A DNA stretch of 64,000 bases from Lachancea mirantina (GCA_900074745.1 LT598463.1:131926-195925), one strand, 5' to 3'; shown: positions 17,950 through 29,019, counted from the stretch's first letter. Made by a program: numbers and translations. The notes: generated from the sequence alone by a model not told the origin.

Positions 17950-20829
17950 ATGTCGGACCTTGAAACGTTAAGCGTTTTTCTCTCACAGTCAGTGCAGGCA
18001 GGTACGGCCAAAGCAGCGGAACAAAACTTGAAGCAATTGGAAAATCAAGATGGATTTGCATTGACGCTTTTGCATATTACAGCTTCTACCAATCAACCTA
18101 TTGCGACTAGATTGGCTGGGGCTCTTTTTTTCAAGAACTTTATTAAAAGGAAATGGGTTGATGAAAATGGTGCGTATTTGATTTCTCGGAATGATGCGGA
18201 AGCTGTGAAGAGTGAAATTATACCTCTCATGATAAGTCTGCCTAATAACCTTCAAATACAGATTGGTGAAGCGATTTCAGCGATTGCAGACTCTGACTTT
18301 CCACAGAGATGGCATACCTTGTTGGACGATCTGATTGGGAAACTGAGCGTGGACGACATGGTAACCAATAAAGGTGTGCTTACTGTGGCACATTCAATTT
18401 TCAAAAGATGGAGACCGCTCTTCAGATCGGACGAACTGTTTTTAGAAATCAAATTGGTCTTAGAAAAATTTGCTGAGCCCTTTTTGGCTTTGTTGAAATC
18501 TGTAGATGAACAGATTTCGGCCAACAGCGATAATCAGGCCAAACTTGAGCTTTTGTTTGATGTTTTGCTAGTTCTCGTTAAACTCTATTACGATCTCAAT
18601 TGTCAAGATATTCCTGAGTTTTTCGAAGATCATTTACAAGCTGGAATGGGAATCATGCACAAATATTTGTCCTACAGTAATCCGCTTCTGGAAGACGCGG
18701 CTGAAGATACCCAGCCCAGTATTCTCACGAAAACGAAAGCCGCTATTCAAGAGCTTGTACAACTCTATACCACCAGATATGAGGACGTTTTCGGGCCCAT
18801 GATAAACGAATTCATCCAAACTACCTGGCATCTTCTCACATCTCTCTCTAGCCAACCGAAGTATGATGTGCTTATCTCCAAGTGCTTGTCATTCATGACT
18901 GCAGTTTCAAGGATTCCGGCCTATTTCGAAGCTTTCAACAATGCAACCGCAATGAGCAGCATCATCGAACAAATAGTCCTACCTAATGTTACGCTTCGAG
19001 AAAGTGATGAAGAGCTGTTTGAGGACGATCCCATTGAATACATTAGAAGAGACCTCGAGGGCTCTGACTCAGATACGAGGAGACGGGCTTGCACCGATTT
19101 CTTGAAAGAGTTGAAGGAGAAGAATGAATCCCTGGTGACAAATATCGTTTTAAGTCATATCAAAATCTTTTTTAAAATGTATGAGTCCGATCCTGTCACT
19201 AATTGGAAATACAAAGATCTTTGCATATATTTGTTTTCGGCCCTTGCCATAAATGGAAAATTGACGAATGCTGGTGTGTCATCGACAAACATTTTATTGG
19301 ACGTCTCAGACTTTTTCACAAAGAATATCGTTCCTGATCTCACAAACCCTGTTCCCCACCTCATTCTAAGAGTTGATGCTATCAAATACATCAACGTTTT
19401 CAGGAATCAGTTGAATAAAGAGCATTTGATTCAAATCTTGCCTTTAATGGCCAGGTTTTTGCAAAGCGATGAATTCATCGTCTACACGTACGCGTCAATA
19501 ACCCTTGAGAGAATCCTGTCGATGAGAGAAAGCAACGCTTCATCTAACCCAGTCTTCAAAAAATCTGATTTAGCCGATAGCTCTCACATTCTGCTCACAA
19601 ACTTGTTTCAGCTCATTCACAAACAGGACTCTTCTCCAGAAAAACTAGCAGAAAATGAATTCTTGATGAAAACCGTTTATCGGGTACTTCTAACCTCAGA
19701 AGATGTCACCACCCCTTATGCTCATGAGATGCTTCAGCAGTTATTGAATATCGTGGCCATAATTTCGAAAAATCCATCAAATCCAAGATTTTCTCACTAC
19801 TGTTTTGAATCAATTGGTGTTCTTTTGAAAGTCAACCATGACAACTTGAGCCCATTTCTTGCTCTTATGATGCCAGCATTTATGGCTATCCTGTCGGATG
19901 ATGTTCAAGAGTTTATTCCTTATGCCATCCAGCTCATAGCGTATTGTATCGAGCAATTGCCCCTAAATTCAGCTTTGCCTGAATCAGTCATGCAAATGTC
20001 GCAACCCATTCTGTCGCCAGCTGTTTGGGAAATGAAGGGTAATGTACCCGCCGTAGCAAGGCTTCTGAAGGATATCATCCGTGTTGATAGCGGGGTGTAC
20101 CCGGATTTGGTGCCGGTACTCGGGGTTTTCCAGAGATTAATAGCCTCTAAAACCCATGACGTTTATGGGTTTGAGCTTTTGGAATACGTTATGACTTTCA
20201 CACCGGTCGAGAAACTGCAACCTCATTTGAAGCAAGTTGCCGTGCTATTATTACAGCGTCTTCAAAACTCCAGAACTGAGAAATATGTCAAGAAATTTGT
20301 CGTCTTTATTGCCATTCTAGCCCATAACCTGGGATCTGACTTTGTTGTACAATTTATTGACGGCGTACAAGACGGTCTTTTCCCTCAAATTTGGCAGGCT
20401 TTTGTCATGTCGAGCCTGCCAACGATTGGAAACTTGTTAGACAGAAAGATAGCATTAGTTGGCATACTCAACATCATTTCAGGGGGCTCGATTTTTACTT
20501 CCAAGTACCATGATCTCGTCGTCCCATCGTTAGACGTACTTGTGAAATGCACGGTATCTGAGAGCGTCGTAAATTTGAAGAACGATTTTGTCGACCTTGA
20601 GAATCTGGAGGAAATTTCTACCTTCGGATCCAGTTTCAGCAAATTGGTCTCTATATCTGATAGACGATTCGACCCTGTACCTGACGTTGACGTTGCGCAG
20701 GGTGTCAAAGGATATGTTGCTGAAGCTTTGGCAAAATTCAACCAATCTTCGGGTAACGCATTAGCCGCAATGGCACCTCATTTTTCAGAAGAAGGTAAAG
20801 CAGCATTGCATGCTTTAGGATTTAACTAG
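17950..20829 (+). CDS. CSE1: Cse1, exportin of importin-alpha
   Basis: Cse1 returns importin-alpha (Srp1) from nucleus to cytoplasm with Ran-GTP. The product is 959 residues, nearly the same as S. cerevisiae Cse1 (960). The N-terminal importin-beta domain contains TRLAGALFFKNFIKRKW (about residues 55-75), the conserved CAS/CSE1 segment. The whole protein is helical HEAT repeats, and a conserved C-terminal CAS/CSE domain ends in the alanine-rich stretch near the stop. It is in the YGL238W position between DOC1 and HAP2. Confidence 0.96.
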   Translation: MSDLETLSVFLSQSVQAGTAKAAEQNLKQLENQDGFALTLLHITASTNQPIATRLAGALFFKNFIKRKWVDENGAYLISRNDAEAVKSEIIPLMISLPNNLQIQIGEAISAIADSDFPQRWHTLLDDLIGKLSVDDMVTNKGVLTVAHSIFKRWRPLFRSDELFLEIKLVLEKFAEPFLALLKSVDEQISANSDNQAKLELLFDVLLVLVKLYYDLNCQDIPEFFEDHLQAGMGIMHKYLSYSNPLLEDAAEDTQPSILTKTKAAIQELVQLYTTRYEDVFGPMINEFIQTTWHLLTSLSSQPKYDVLISKCLSFMTAVSRIPAYFEAFNNATAMSSIIEQIVLPNVTLRESDEELFEDDPIEYIRRDLEGSDSDTRRRACTDFLKELKEKNESLVTNIVLSHIKIFFKMYESDPVTNWKYKDLCIYLFSALAINGKLTNAGVSSTNILLDVSDFFTKNIVPDLTNPVPHLILRVDAIKYINVFRNQLNKEHLIQILPLMARFLQSDEFIVYTYASITLERILSMRESNASSNPVFKKSDLADSSHILLTNLFQLIHKQDSSPEKLAENEFLMKTVYRVLLTSEDVTTPYAHEMLQQLLNIVAIISKNPSNPRFSHYCFESIGVLLKVNHDNLSPFLALMMPAFMAILSDDVQEFIPYAIQLIAYCIEQLPLNSALPESVMQMSQPILSPAVWEMKGNVPAVARLLKDIIRVDSGVYPDLVPVLGVFQRLIASKTHDVYGFELLEYVMTFTPVEKLQPHLKQVAVLLLQRLQNSRTEKYVKKFVVFIAILAHNLGSDFVVQFIDGVQDGLFPQIWQAFVMSSLPTIGNLLDRKIALVGILNIISGGSIFTSKYHDLVVPSLDVLVKCTVSESVVNLKNDFVDLENLEEISTFGSSFSKLVSISDRRFDPVPDVDVAQGVKGYVAEALAKFNQSSGNALAAMAPHFSEEGKAALHALGFN

Positions 20830-20938
20830 TGTTACACCAAACAACCAATTTATATAATCGTGAAACCGGTAGCTTGTCATTGAAATAAAAGCTCATTTGT
20901 AATAAAATTTTCGCACAACCATTACCCTAGAAATACAG

Positions 20939-21721
20939 TCATTGCTGCTCAATTGTATCGCTCTCCTCTGCATCCCCGTCGGCGAGATCAGCGTTACCAT
21001 CAGGAACTACGGAGGTCGATTTCTGCTGCTCCGCCGGATAAGGGCTCTTCGTCTCAGTTTTCTTCATTTCTGCGATCTCAGCCGCTGTTAAGAATCTACC
21101 CCCTTGCCCACGGGGCCTTCTCATAGCGTGCTTGTGTCGAGATTCATGCAGGTAGGGTCTTCTTTCGCGCGATACTTTGAGATTTTCTTCTAGCTTTGCG
21201 CGCGCATACCTTCTTTTCAATATTCGGTAGTATTGTTTAGCATTGACGTAGAAGGGTTGCTCAGTGGGTTCTGGTACTGCTGTGCCAGGTATCCTAGATT
21301 TTGCCGGGTCGGAAGTTTCAGGGTACATACTTTGCAGCTGCTCTCGAAGATCTTTGTGATATTTGTCTATTATGACTTGCGATTGCTGGCCTTGTATGGG
21401 CTGAATAGACAACTTTGAACCCTGCGGCAGCGACTCCGCTGCCGAACTCGTCGGTTGTGGCCCTTTCTCTATGTCATTAGATGTTAATTCTATTGTAGAG
21501 ACTTCTCGCGTATTTGTCCCACCAGAATTAGGCTGTGTGGAAAGTTGGTTGTAAAGATAAAGATTCGCAGCATTGATATCATTATCGGTGGTTTTAGGAT
21601 CCGTTTTTAGGGATTCATTCGCATCTTCCGGTACACTTTGTTTTCCAGTCGTTTGCTCATCAGCATCATTAAAAGGCTCCAGACCAGCTTCTAACGGCGG
21701 ATAATCTTTGTCACCATCCAT
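20939..21721 (-). CDS. HAP2: Hap2, CCAAT-binding factor subunit (NF-YA)
   Basis: Hap2 is the NF-YA subunit of the Hap2/3/4/5 complex that binds CCAAT boxes and activates respiratory genes. The 260-residue product (yeast 265) has the NF-Y core at about 155-215. It contains the subunit-association helix [20 protein letters not shown], a linker, and the DNA-binding segment with [16 protein letters not shown]. The regions on both sides are Ser, Thr, Asp and Glu-rich and probably disordered. The start is the ATG at 21721. Its own upstream region carries a cluster of CCAAT boxes. Confidence 0.96.
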   Translation of the reverse strand: MDGDKDYPPLEAGLEPFNDADEQTTGKQSVPEDANESLKTDPKTTDNDINAANLYLYNQLSTQPNSGGTNTREVSTIELTSNDIEKGPQPTSSAAESLPQGSKLSIQPIQGQQSQVIIDKYHKDLREQLQSMYPETSDPAKSRIPGTAVPEPTEQPFYVNAKQYYRILKRRYARAKLEENLKVSRERRPYLHESRHKHAMRRPRGQGGRFLTAAEIAEMKKTETKSPYPAEQQKSTSVVPDGNADLADGDAEESDTIEQQ

Positions 21722-22477
21722 CAATAAGCTCTGATACTACTATCAAGGTCCAAGCAAGTCCAAATTATGGCTCAAAGTGCTAACAATATCGGCCTCGAAT
21801 CGTCCCTTCCTCAGTTGTCTGCTATTGGTCCAATCCAATTTTTAAAGATTTCGTTAAAGGGGATGCTTTGATGTCTACAAAAGAGAGCGCTATGTGAATT
21901 GATTCATCTAACCTTAACCAAGTCACACCAACTCAAATCAGAATCAAAATCATGTAGAAATCCTCCCAGTCGATCACCAAGAGTTTGACAGTGTATTTTA
22001 AAGCGACTTAACGCCAAAGATCAGCTGGCATTGCCTGCTTTTGTAGAGTGACGTGAATGATTAAGTGGTAAACGGTATGAAATATATCGAAATGTGAACG
22101 GAATGGCTGTTTGAAGCTTTTAATCCTTGAAAACTCCTTTCGTTAACAAGCTGATATGATGTATGCAGGTGTTTGTGTTCAATTTCTGAACGACACCGTC
22201 GACATCATCCTTTACTTTAATCTTGTAATCCTGGACTTCGCTCTCCGAACTCTAAAAGCTTTAAAATAGTGTCATGCCGAGAGTTGCGAAACGGTTATAC
22301 GAATCACTTAAGCTACAGAGCATTTTGTTTTTCACTTGTATTAGGATTTTCTGTTCGTAGATTTTTGACGCCCCCTCACTAACAATCAGTACTGAAGTCT
22401 TCTAGCTCATGGAAGAAAGACACGCGACAATCGTGTCAAAAGAATAATTAGAGCTTTTCTAGCTCCTAAGGGATTAC
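21722..22477. other. Divergent intergenic region HAP2-CNN1
   Basis: This 756-base divergent gap carries the promoters of HAP2 and CNN1. Apart from the CCAAT cluster annotated separately I see no RNA gene, and only short open frames. Confidence 0.5.
21824..21839. promoter_or_regulatory. Cluster of three CCAAT pentamers upstream of HAP2
   Basis: Within 16 bases lie ATTGG (21824-21828) and two adjacent CCAAT pentamers (21830-21834 and 21835-21839), about 100-120 bases in front of the HAP2 start. CCAAT is the known target of the complex that contains Hap2, so autoregulation is a natural inference. Binding is not shown by sequence. Confidence 0.45.
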
Positions 22478-23515
22478 ATGAATGGCAGAAACGACGCTCG
22501 TCTGAGCGAAAAAAATCAATCTGAACAGGAATTCACCCCATTTAACGATTTGATACTAATCTCACAGAACTCAACTCCAAGCTCCCATTCGCCTACGTCC
22601 CCAGAATTGAGTTCGAACCCCCAAGCACAATGGAATCCAATTCTGAGAGAATTAAGTTCCTTACTTCTGAGGAGAGAACCAGATGGGGCCAGAAGCGTAA
22701 GTTTCAAACAACCCATTCCTGACACCAAAAGCCAAGCAACTACGGCATCCAGCAATTTTCCAGAGCATTTGGCTGCGTTGCCTGGAAGTCCATCGATCGA
22801 AAGTAACCAATTAAGTGATTTGAGTTCCCATAAAAGTGTAAAGAGACAGCATCCGGATCAACCAACTGCCTTAAAATCGCACGGCCATAGAAAGTTCAGA
22901 AAGGCCATAGCTTCAACCGAGCTTGTCATAACTGATCAGGCTAGGAGTCTCAGGGAAGGTTCTGATTTAGATCGAAATCTCGAAGAATCAAACGTCTCGG
23001 TGAAATTAGAGGAACTGGATAATACACCCATTTATGAACAGGAAGGCGATATTCCTCATGATCCAGTAAGCGACCTGAATCGCCAACAAATTGCTGCCAT
23101 TAGAAGTCGTGTGGAAATCACGCCCAGCGGGCCTTACATGGACGATTCAAACTCGTCAACGGCTGAGCAAATTGATATAACTCCCAAGAAGCATCAACAG
23201 TCATTCTTGAGCTTTAGTCGGTTACGGGCACTGGTAGAAAAAGAGGTTGGCGAGAAGAATCTAAAAATTCCCAAAACCACTATTAATAGCTTGCGGCAAG
23301 CTCATGACGGGTTCTTGAAGAATATGGTTTTGCAGCTTCAAGCGGTTGTGGGCTCTGAACATATATGGTTAGACAAGAAAAACCTGATCAAGATATTTTC
23401 CAATTATGGCATTCTGCCTAGGGACGCTGATCGCGAGGCTCTTTTTGAATTGTGTTCCAGGTTTTTGAGCACCGAAGATCTTAATAGAGTCGAAATTACG
23501 TTATTTGGAAGATAA
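22478..23515 (+). CDS. CNN1: Kinetochore protein Cnn1 (CENP-T)
   Basis: Cnn1 is the yeast CENP-T homologue that links centromeric chromatin, through Wip1, to the Ndc80 complex. The 345-residue product (S. cerevisiae 361) is mostly disordered and Ser/Glu-rich. A short amphipathic segment at 51-69 (QWNPILRELSSLLLRREPD) sits where the Ndc80-binding helix of Cnn1 is known to lie. A helical C-terminal region of about 90 residues (255-345) fits a histone fold. Identification rests on these two features plus position as the YFR046C equivalent between HAP2 and MTO1. Sequence conservation is low in this family. Confidence 0.8.
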   Translation: MNGRNDARLSEKNQSEQEFTPFNDLILISQNSTPSSHSPTSPELSSNPQAQWNPILRELSSLLLRREPDGARSVSFKQPIPDTKSQATTASSNFPEHLAALPGSPSIESNQLSDLSSHKSVKRQHPDQPTALKSHGHRKFRKAIASTELVITDQARSLREGSDLDRNLEESNVSVKLEELDNTPIYEQEGDIPHDPVSDLNRQQIAAIRSRVEITPSGPYMDDSNSSTAEQIDITPKKHQQSFLSFSRLRALVEKEVGEKNLKIPKTTINSLRQAHDGFLKNMVLQLQAVVGSEHIWLDKKNLIKIFSNYGILPRDADREALFELCSRFLSTEDLNRVEITLFGR

Positions 23516-23547
23516 AACATATTAAGTTTTTGGGAGGAGTATATGCA

Positions 23548-25584
23548 TTATTCTGATGGCATGTCGAAGGTTTCAGACTTGGACTTCAACATCCTCTGTT
23601 GGGGCCGGGCAAGCCTATAAAGCTCAAAAAGAGATGCTGGTGTAATTCCCTGAATTCTTCGAGCCTGACCGATCGTACCAGGCTGGACCCTGTTTAAAAT
23701 CGATTTACATTCTGAACTGAGAGCAGAAAGCGCTGAATAGTCAAAACCTTTCGGCAAAAGCATGTTCTCGTCGGCCTGAAATGCTTTGATAAATTGATTT
23801 TGCTTCTTGACATAAGGCGAGTATTTCGCTTCAACGTCGACTTTAAGTTGAACTCGACGTGGAATTTCTCTTAGTTCAATGTCCAATTCAGGTAGCTTTT
23901 GACAGAGGAGTTCCAGCTTAACACCATTGAATCTAAACATTTCCCAGGCGCTGCGATTACGAGCCGCGTCTGCCACCGAAATACCTAGGGTTTTATCCCA
24001 TTTTTTCGCACTCAGTTCAAAGCCTGAAAGCTTTTCGAAGAGGTTGTCATAAATGGCTTTGTCTGACAAAAATTTGGCCCATCTGTGGTCGCTGATAAAT
24101 CCAAGGGAGCGTCCAAGTTTCGTGAGCCTAAAATCCGCATTGTCGGCTCTAACGCTCACCCGAAATTCAGAGCGCGATGTGAACATCCTATAGGGTTCTT
24201 CAACGCCTTTAGTAATAAGATCGTCAATGAGAACGCCAATGTAAGCGTCTGAACGCATCAGTTTCAAAGGTGGCTTTTCTAACATCGATAAACCGGCATT
24301 GATTCCAGCCACCGCGCCCTGTGCGCATGCTTCTTCGTACCCTGTTGTACCATTTATCTGTCCTGCCAAATATAACCCGCTCACCAGTTTTGTTTCGAGG
24401 GTTTGAGTTAATTCAGTGGGGTCAACAAAGTCATATTCAACACCATAAGCCGGCTGGATGATAACAACCTTTTCTAGGCCAGGTACCATTTTCATCATTT
24501 TTTCTTGAACGTCTTCTGGCATCGAGTTGGATATTCCATTAGGATATACCACATGTGTGTCGAGTCCCTCAGGCTCGAGCCAGATACGATGAGATATTTT
24601 ATCAGCAAACCGCACAACCTTGGCTTCGATCGAAGGGCAGTATCGAGGTCCCTTCACGGTTTCTCTTATATGTAAAGCCTTATGCAAATTGGCTTTGATG
24701 TAATCATGTAGTTCGGGTGTGGTGTTGGTTCCATGGCATATGATCTGTTCTGTGATGGAGACGTCATCATTCATGAAACTCATGGGCCATGGATTTTCAT
24801 CTCCACGCTGCTCTTCGAGTTGTGCGTAGTTTATAGTAGTCCCGTCAAGACGAGCAGGCGTTCCAGTCTTTAGTCGACCCAATTTAAAACCAGCTTGGGC
24901 AAAACTTTTGCTAATACCGTAGGTTGGATCTTCGCCAATTCTTCCTGCGGGAAAAGTTTTCAAACCTATATGAATCTCTGCGCTTAAAAATGTCCCAGTG
25001 GTGATGACAACTTGGGAAGTTTTCAAGATACTCCCGTCTTCTAAAATGACGCCTTTAACGGAACCGTATGTCCTTTTCTCCAAATCCAAACCACCACTGC
25101 TAGTGTCAATAATTAAATCTTTGACTTTCCCCTGCTTCAGGCTCAAATTTGGGTACGACTTGAGCATTTTCTGCATTTCTGTCATGTAAATGGTACGATC
25201 GATTTGAGCCCTGGGCCCCCAGACCGCGGGGCCACGACTTTTGTTCAACATTTTGAACTGAATCCCTGCCAGATCTGTAACTCGTGGCGCAACTCCGTCC
25301 AAAGCGTCTACTTCTCTCAAGAGAGTGCCTTTACCAACACCACCCATAGACGGATTACACGAACAAGTTCCGATCTTATCTAACGCTGGAGTAACCAAAA
25401 CAGTAGCCGCACCACTACGGGCAGACCCAGTAGCCGCTTCACACCCTGCATGACCACCACCAACTACAACAACTCCGGAATTGGGTAAGTTGCCCAGTGT
25501 ACGTTGCAGATCAGCTGTAAGAACGAGATTTCGCCTCAAAACTCTGGATAAAAGTCCCTTGAGAGGTGGAAGCCTCCTGAACAT
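23548..25584 (-). CDS. MTO1: Mitochondrial tRNA modification enzyme Mto1 (MnmG)
   Basis: Mto1, with Mss1, installs the 5-carboxymethylaminomethyl group on wobble uridine of mitochondrial tRNAs. The 678-residue product (yeast 669) begins with an Arg/Leu-rich mitochondrial presequence (about residues 1-30) lacking acidic residues. The FAD-binding [14 protein letters not shown] follows at 38-51. The MnmG signatures [11 protein letters not shown] and a C-terminal GidA-associated helical domain are present. The CNPSMGG motif that follows the dinucleotide fold includes a conserved cysteine. It is in the YGL236C position and convergent with CNN1, with 32 bases between the two stops. Confidence 0.96.
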   Translation of the reverse strand: MFRRLPPLKGLLSRVLRRNLVLTADLQRTLGNLPNSGVVVVGGGHAGCEAATGSARSGAATVLVTPALDKIGTCSCNPSMGGVGKGTLLREVDALDGVAPRVTDLAGIQFKMLNKSRGPAVWGPRAQIDRTIYMTEMQKMLKSYPNLSLKQGKVKDLIIDTSSGGLDLEKRTYGSVKGVILEDGSILKTSQVVITTGTFLSAEIHIGLKTFPAGRIGEDPTYGISKSFAQAGFKLGRLKTGTPARLDGTTINYAQLEEQRGDENPWPMSFMNDDVSITEQIICHGTNTTPELHDYIKANLHKALHIRETVKGPRYCPSIEAKVVRFADKISHRIWLEPEGLDTHVVYPNGISNSMPEDVQEKMMKMVPGLEKVVIIQPAYGVEYDFVDPTELTQTLETKLVSGLYLAGQINGTTGYEEACAQGAVAGINAGLSMLEKPPLKLMRSDAYIGVLIDDLITKGVEEPYRMFTSRSEFRVSVRADNADFRLTKLGRSLGFISDHRWAKFLSDKAIYDNLFEKLSGFELSAKKWDKTLGISVADAARNRSAWEMFRFNGVKLELLCQKLPELDIELREIPRRVQLKVDVEAKYSPYVKKQNQFIKAFQADENMLLPKGFDYSALSALSSECKSILNRVQPGTIGQARRIQGITPASLFELYRLARPQQRMLKSKSETFDMPSE

Positions 25585-26002
25585 TTTGCAGTAGCAAGAA
25601 GAATGAGAAAAAGGGACTCCTGAGGCTTTATTTTTGGCTAATAAAGTTAGCGATGAGAGCGATGAGCTGAATTTTTCGGTATTGAGAAATTAAGACCTCT
25701 ATGACAGAAGCTTCACTTAATGATAACTAAGCATAAACATAGACATAAACACAGTGAGACACCACTTGACGCATATTGAGCCCCCGATTATCGATAGACT
25801 GTGACCTAATTCGCTTTGAATGGTTTAACTTTTTTCACTTAACTTTATTCCTATTTTTGACTTAATATTGCAGCTATTTTCATTATTTTTGGTTCATTTG
25901 GTGTAGTGAAACTAGCACATTTTGAAGCTTAAGGACACTATTCCACGACTTGGACTTTTTTGTAACGTGAGAGCGACGGCACCGACCTGTATTTCCTGGC
26001 AA

Positions 26003-26008
26003 TGACTC
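26003..26008 (+). promoter_or_regulatory. TGACTC (Bas1/Gcn4-type) site
   Basis: TGACTC is the known core of Bas1 and Gcn4 sites in front of purine genes. This copy is about 620 bases before the ADE5,7 start, so it is a weak candidate. Confidence 0.25.
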
Positions 26009-26405
26009 CACAAATGAAAAAAGGAAGTCTGTGAACAAGAAAACAAATTTTGAATCAATTATCTGCCATGTAGTTCACCTAATTTTCCAACAATGACAGT
26101 CATGGAGGAAAAGCTCGGTTTTGTTTCTCGGGAGTGTGTTGATTGACTGTGATATTCTCATGTTTGTATTTTGACACCAGATAAAATACAGGCCAAAGGC
26201 GGTTTGTCTGAGAGCTCACTAGTAGGGAAATTTAAAAGACAAAGAACAATTGAAAATACTTACAACAGGAGGATACTCAAGCCAAAGTTTGGGTATGATG
26301 CTAGGAGTGATTATATCAACTCTTTCGGGTCTCGCTTCTCAGTCACTTGATTTGACATCCATTCGAGTCCTCCTGGACGCTGTTTTTCAGAAAATCCCTG
26401 AAATC

Positions 26406-26411
26406 TGACTC
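26406..26411 (+). promoter_or_regulatory. TGACTC (Bas1/Gcn4-type) site upstream of ADE5,7
   Basis: This TGACTC lies about 220 bases before the ADE5,7 ATG, a typical distance for the Bas1/Pho2 site that induces purine synthesis genes. The assignment is by motif and context only. Confidence 0.45.
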
Positions 26412-26628
26412 CTTCCTTTGGTGAAGATCATGATACTCATCGCAGGGCAGGGTTTAATGAAAAATGAAAATTATTAGGCGAGATTAATTCATCAATCGTC
26501 GAAAAAAGAGCAAGAGATAAAGCCCCAAAAAAGTAGCTTTGGTTTCCCGATTTACCTTATTCAAGACACTGGTAAGTCGAAAACGCTAAGTGAGTTTTAA
26601 CCAGTTGTGAGTAAAACAGGAAGCTATA

Positions 26629-29019
26629 ATGTCACTCAATATTCTGCTTCTAGGGAGCGGTGGCAGAGAACATACTCTTGCCTGGAGACTAGCGCTTTCT
26701 CCTTCGGTTCACAAAGTTTACGTGGCGCCAGGAAATGGAGGGACCGCTGTTGCTGGTAACAAGATTGAAAACGTTGGACATTTAGGCATTGGTCCTTCCA
26801 ATTTTGACGCTCTACGTCAATTCGCTACTGAAAAGAATGTCGGATTAGTCGTTCCTGGACCAGAACAACCTTTGATTGACGGTATTTCTGAGGTTTTCAG
26901 GAAAATTGGCGTTCCAGTTTTTGGTCCATCGGCAAAGGCTGCCGTTTTCGAAGGTTCCAAGACATTTTCCAAAAACTTTATGGCAAAACATGAAATCCCT
27001 ACTGCGCGTTACGCCAATTTCGACAAGTTTGAAGACGCCAAGGCATACCTCGAAAAAGTGGATTATAAGGTCGTGTTGAAGGCCGACGGTGTGGCTGCTG
27101 GAAAGGGTGTTTTGATCCCCACGACTCAAGAAGAAGCCCTAGAGGGTCTAAATGCCATTATGGTTGAAAAACAATTTGGTGACGCGGGAAATTCCGTTGT
27201 TATCGAAGAGTTTCTTGAGGGTGACGAGATATCGATTTTGACGATTTCTGACGGTTACTCTTATGTCAACTTACCACCTGCTCAAGACCACAAGCGTGTT
27301 GGAGAAAACGACACGGGTCTCAACACAGGTGGCATGGGTGCCTATGCACCTGCTCCCGTTGCTACTCCAGCAATCTTAGAAAAAATTGACTTTGAGATTA
27401 TTCGTCCCAGCATTGACGGTATGAGAAAAGATCGTTTGCCATTTATTGGTGTGCTTTTCACTGGTGTCATTTTGACTGCTCAAGGTCCCAAAGTTTTGGA
27501 ATACAATGTCAGATTTGGTGACCCAGAGACACAAGCTGTTTTGCCCTTGATAGATGACAGCACTGATTTGGCAGAAGTGTTTCTTGCGGCTGCGGAACAC
27601 AGACTTGACTCTGTGGACATCAAAATCAAAACAGACAGCTTTGCTACCACTGTTGTTCTAGCTGCTGGTGGCTACCCAGAAAGCTACGCCAAAGGCGATG
27701 AAATTACCATCAACGAAAAATTATTGCCAAAGAATTCATACGTATTTCAAGCTGGTACGAAGCTTGAAAATGGAGTCCTGAAAACTGCCGGTGGCCGCGT
27801 TGTTGCAGCTACAGCGGTCGCTCCTACTTTGAGAGAGGCCGTCGACAAAGCTTATGAGGCTGTTGAATGCGTTCAGTTCAAAAACAGATATTTCAGAAAA
27901 GACATCGCATATCGTGCATTCAGAGCTGCAGACGCCGCTGCCAAGCAGCAGAACGAGGCCCTCACTTATGCGGAAGCCGGTGTATCAGTCGACAACGGTA
28001 ATTTGTTGGTGCAAAAAATCAAGAACAAAGTGAAGTCCACTAGAAGACCGGGCGCAGACTCTGACATTGGTGGATTTGGAGGTCTTTTCGACTTGAAAGC
28101 CGCTGGCTATAACACCGATGAAACTCTGCTTGTGGCAGCTACTGACGGTGTTGGAACAAAACTCATCATTGCTCAAGAGACTGGCATTCATGACACTGTT
28201 GGTATCGACTTGGTTGCCATGAACGTTAATGACTTGGTCGTTCAGGGTGCCGAGCCTTTGATTTTCTTGGACTACTTTGCCACTGGTGCTCTGGACATTA
28301 AGGTAGCCACGGACTTTGTTAGTGGTGTGGCGGATGGATGTATTGCTGCCGGCTGTGCTCTTGTAGGTGGCGAGACTTCTGAAATGCCAGGTATGTATCC
28401 ACCAGGTCATTACGATACCAATGGTACTGCCGTTGGTGCTGTCAACAAAAATGCCATTTTACCTAAAATCGAAAAAATGGAATCTGGGAACGTCTTGTTG
28501 GGATTAGGATCCGATGGTGTCCACTCCAATGGATTCTCACTGGTTAGAAAAATTATAGAAAGAACTGGATTGAAATGGGATGCCACCTGTCCTTGGGATG
28601 CTGGCAAGACGCTTGGTGAGGGAACTTTGGTACCTACCAGAATTTACGTTAAGCAGCTATTACCAGTAATCAGAGAGCAACTTGCGCTCGGCTTCGCTCA
28701 TATCACAGGAGGTGGCTTGGTCGAAAATGTGCCTCGTGCTTTGCCCGATCACTTACAAGCTAAAATTGACATGAACACTTGGCAAATTCCTGAGGTTTTC
28801 AAGTGGTTTGGCAAGACTGGTAACGTTCCAATTGATGACATTTTAAAAACTTTGAACATGGGTATTGGTATGGTTGTTATTGTTGAGAAGCAGAACGTTG
28901 ACAGAGTCAAGAGTCTGTTGCAAGAGGCAAACGAGAGGGTCTTTGAAATTGGTGTTTTGGTTGAAAAACCAGAAGGCCAGCCTCGCTGTGTTGTTGAGAA
29001 TGCTGATGGCCTTTATTAA
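26629..29019 (+). CDS. ADE5,7: Bifunctional GAR synthetase / AIR synthetase
   Basis: This fused enzyme catalyses the second and fifth steps of purine synthesis. Residues 1 to about 430 are glycinamide ribonucleotide synthetase, starting with LLLGSGGREHTLAWRLA and containing the ATP-grasp domain. From about 445 to 796 follows aminoimidazole ribonucleotide synthetase, with GGFGGLFDLK, ATDGVGTKL and VGGETSEMPGMYPPG. Length matches yeast Ade5,7 (802). Both halves look complete. The ATG at 26629 starts the conserved N-terminus directly. The gene is in the YGL234W position. Confidence 0.98.
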   Translation: MSLNILLLGSGGREHTLAWRLALSPSVHKVYVAPGNGGTAVAGNKIENVGHLGIGPSNFDALRQFATEKNVGLVVPGPEQPLIDGISEVFRKIGVPVFGPSAKAAVFEGSKTFSKNFMAKHEIPTARYANFDKFEDAKAYLEKVDYKVVLKADGVAAGKGVLIPTTQEEALEGLNAIMVEKQFGDAGNSVVIEEFLEGDEISILTISDGYSYVNLPPAQDHKRVGENDTGLNTGGMGAYAPAPVATPAILEKIDFEIIRPSIDGMRKDRLPFIGVLFTGVILTAQGPKVLEYNVRFGDPETQAVLPLIDDSTDLAEVFLAAAEHRLDSVDIKIKTDSFATTVVLAAGGYPESYAKGDEITINEKLLPKNSYVFQAGTKLENGVLKTAGGRVVAATAVAPTLREAVDKAYEAVECVQFKNRYFRKDIAYRAFRAADAAAKQQNEALTYAEAGVSVDNGNLLVQKIKNKVKSTRRPGADSDIGGFGGLFDLKAAGYNTDETLLVAATDGVGTKLIIAQETGIHDTVGIDLVAMNVNDLVVQGAEPLIFLDYFATGALDIKVATDFVSGVADGCIAAGCALVGGETSEMPGMYPPGHYDTNGTAVGAVNKNAILPKIEKMESGNVLLGLGSDGVHSNGFSLVRKIIERTGLKWDATCPWDAGKTLGEGTLVPTRIYVKQLLPVIREQLALGFAHITGGGLVENVPRALPDHLQAKIDMNTWQIPEVFKWFGKTGNVPIDDILKTLNMGIGMVVIVEKQNVDRVKSLLQEANERVFEIGVLVEKPEGQPRCVVENADGLY

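Larger units (their letters stand above)
25585..26628. other. Long divergent intergenic region MTO1-ADE5,7
   Basis: This 1044-base gap has no open frame of note on either strand and no tRNA signature. It holds two TGACTC sites (annotated separately). It also holds an imperfect inverted repeat whose arms, rich in AGGAGG and CCTCCT, lie at 26267-26278 and 26365-26374. It presumably carries the promoters of both flanking genes, and a non-coding transcript cannot be excluded. Confidence 0.45.

Noticed and set aside
26260-26410. tRNA-like or C/D snoRNA-like signals (CATTCGAGTCC, ATGATG and CTGA boxes)
   Set aside because: The T-arm does not pair, no A box is at the right distance, and the putative C and D boxes have no terminal stem.
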